64,000 bases of DNA, from positions 64,171,501 through 64,235,500 of the forward strand of contig CM053810.1 of the NCBI GenBank assembly GCA_028671895.1, read 5' to 3'. Positions within the stretch are counted from its first letter, which is position 1. The number at the start of each line of letters is the position of its first letter. The position numbers were made by a program, and so were the translations under genes. A model generated the notes under the pieces. The model was given only the letters and a program-made list of their open reading frames with translations. It made no database searches and was not told the origin of the DNA. The stretch comes from Oenanthe sinensis (Eukaryota > Streptophyta > Magnoliopsida > Apiales > Apiaceae). Positions 62,585 to 64,000 of this stretch are shown piece after piece.

Positions 62585-62698
62585 CTATGGCTTGATTTTT
62601 ACAAATTCATCCTTGATAGCAACCTTTGTATTTGTATCTTCAACTTGATTAACCTCTTCAGTTTGATCTTTCTTTCTTTGCAACGTTGGTTGAAGTAA
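62585..62698 (-). other. Exon-like terminal fragment, unknown
   Basis: A 37-codon frame ending in TAG is preceded by a good acceptor (GGAATACAG). The peptide is charged and plausible (RKKDQTEEVNQVEDTNTKV, then DEFVKIKP). It could be the last exon of a small minus-strand gene starting at 63412. The family is unknown. Confidence 0.25.
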
Positions 62699-63078
62699 CT
62701 GTATTCCGATGCCTAATCACCACAATCAAAATCTGAGGGGGACGGGAGAGTATAAGCCTATGAGAGGTGGGTAGTTTATATATGGCAGATAGAAAAGATT
62801 ATATGTATTATGAAGGAGTCAGGCTATTTAGGGCTGTACCAGAGGAGATTTGCTATGACTTGCAAATTATAACAAGATAAATGTTGCTCCAAACAAGCAA
62901 TAGCTACAGGATCTATACAAGCTAAAAGTAGGAACCAAAGGATAAAGTTTAAATAAAAGCATTTTAATGGACTAATTACGAAATAATAGAACCTGCAATA
63001 CTTAGAGCCTGTTGAAAGAAATAAGAAACAAATACTAGGATCGTAAAAACATATAGGTTCTAGAAAGTAATACTTATC

Positions 63079-63412
63079 TCAAGACGCTGCAACCATGTCC
63101 ATCAACTGATTCACCGATTCCATGAATCCAAAGTGTATGAACATCACTTGCCATAGAATCCTATATAATTGTTTATATAACAAGTGGTGATATATAGCAT
63201 AGGCAAGCAATTCAAGGATATACAAAATATATTTACATATTGACTTCAAATAGAAGACTTATCAGCTATAATCATATGTATGTGCGATAGAAATTAACAA
63301 CAGCATGAGAATACGTAGCTAGGGTTTTATGAATTACTTACATTTTAACGAGTACCACAAAACAATCCAGTGGTCCCCACCGGAAAGAGGAGGCTACTAA
63401 TGACGGAAACAT
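63079..63412 (-). CDS. Possible small two-exon gene, unknown
   Basis: An ATG at 63412 opens a 71-base exon (63412-63342) with a strong donor (AAAAT followed by GTAAGT). A second block, 63160-63079, follows an ATATAG acceptor and continues in phase to TGA, giving 50 aa. The sequence is hydrophobic with a C-terminal helix (ESVNQLMDMVAAS). Upstream DNA is relatively GC-rich, like a plant 5' UTR or promoter. An alternative is that the second exon splices at ATCGGTGAAT to the block at 62698-62585. I recognise no family, and this may be a non-coding transcript. Confidence 0.25.
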
Positions 63413-64000
63413 CGCCGAAGGTGGCAGTGTTGTCTCAAGGAAATGGAACGGAGTTGCCGGCTTGAAGAACCGACTGAATGAGGGTTTTCGTTTTTCGGTA
63501 GAGGAGGGAATATCTGCCGTGTAAAAAAAATTCTCTACATTTCCGTTTCGGTAAAATTGTTACTAAAATTGAGCGCATGATTATGAAATTATAATTATAC
63601 CCTTTGTATAGTTATATATGTATTATTATACTGGTATTTATATTAAAAATAAATAATATCTGAAAATTAAATCCATTATTCACTTAAATCAAGATATTAC
63701 TGTATGCGGTGAAGTTAGGGATGTCATTCGGTCGAGATTTTGTAAAATTCAATTCAAATCTCAATATTTTTTGGTTTCAAAAATAAATTCAAATCTTAAT
63801 TTAAATTCAAATTAAAATTAATATTTAAATTCAAATCTATCAGATTTTTTCGCATATCCAAAAAGTAAAAATAAATTAATTAATTTAAATATCAACATCA
63901 CACACATAAAAAATTTGTATAATATTGATTACATTTATACATTAAATTATACATATCTTTAACAAAAACAAGTGATTCATGATTTATTATCCAAAAATGT
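63413..64000. other. Possible promoter plus AT-rich end of window
   Basis: 63413-63540 is mixed-composition DNA that could be 5' UTR or promoter of the candidate small gene. From 63560 to the end it is very AT-rich with TTCAAAT-type repeats and no supported frame. Confidence 0.35.

Overview
This window is nuclear DNA from a flowering plant. It is AT-rich, its genes carry GT-AG introns and plant-specific domain arrangements, and the intergenic space is full of plant transposon relics. A eudicot is most likely. The family cannot be fixed from sequence alone.

Layout. At 2.7-3.5 kb (-) lies an intronless HECATE-type bHLH gene. A slightly degenerate tRNA-Arg(TCT) is at 6.9 kb (+). The C-lobe of a MAPKKK-like kinase is at 10.8-11.4 kb (+) and looks 5'-truncated. 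From 11.6 to 17.4 kb is a transposon graveyard: Helitron-type 3' ends, a Sirevirus-like LTR nested inside another, and the remnant of a third, env-like ORF. At 18.9-20.2 kb (-) is a three-exon LEA_2-type membrane protein gene. At 22.1-24.9 kb (+) is a nine-exon GPI-anchored PI-PLC X-domain protein gene. At 26.4-29.1 kb (-) is a seven-exon membrane-anchored receptor-like kinase gene. At 32.6-44.2 kb (+) is a complete 31-exon DNA polymerase alpha catalytic subunit gene (1532 codons by my exon model), with two E2F-type motifs just upstream of its ATG. At 47.5-49.3 kb (-) is a SPATULA/ALCATRAZ-type bHLH gene. At 51.3-54.2 kb (-) is a broken copy of a CURLY LEAF-type H3K27 methyltransferase that still has its introns. 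From 55.1 to 61.9 kb is a nested transposon stack. The last 2 kb hold only weak exon-like pieces.

The most unusual structures are as follows. (1) A foldback element has arms of about 650 bp and fills 55098-61945. Its left arm is split by a TIR element that itself carries a nearly intact hAT transposon, and its right arm is split by a second hAT relic; removing the insertions makes the two arms nearly equal in length. (2) The CLF pseudogene has several independent frame breaks. (3) A 70-bp tandem duplication spans an intron/exon boundary in POLA and creates a decoy acceptor that leads straight to a stop. (4) One LTR sits inside another with a perfect 5-bp target duplication, and its U3 is a degenerate array of a TCGAGAAGTC motif. 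I did not find a convincing new multi-gene system; these are evolutionary and structural observations.

The genes do not form a pathway; each plant gene is its own transcription unit. All exon coordinates were worked out by hand from splice signals, reading-frame phase and remembered family sequence, without alignment software or transcript data.
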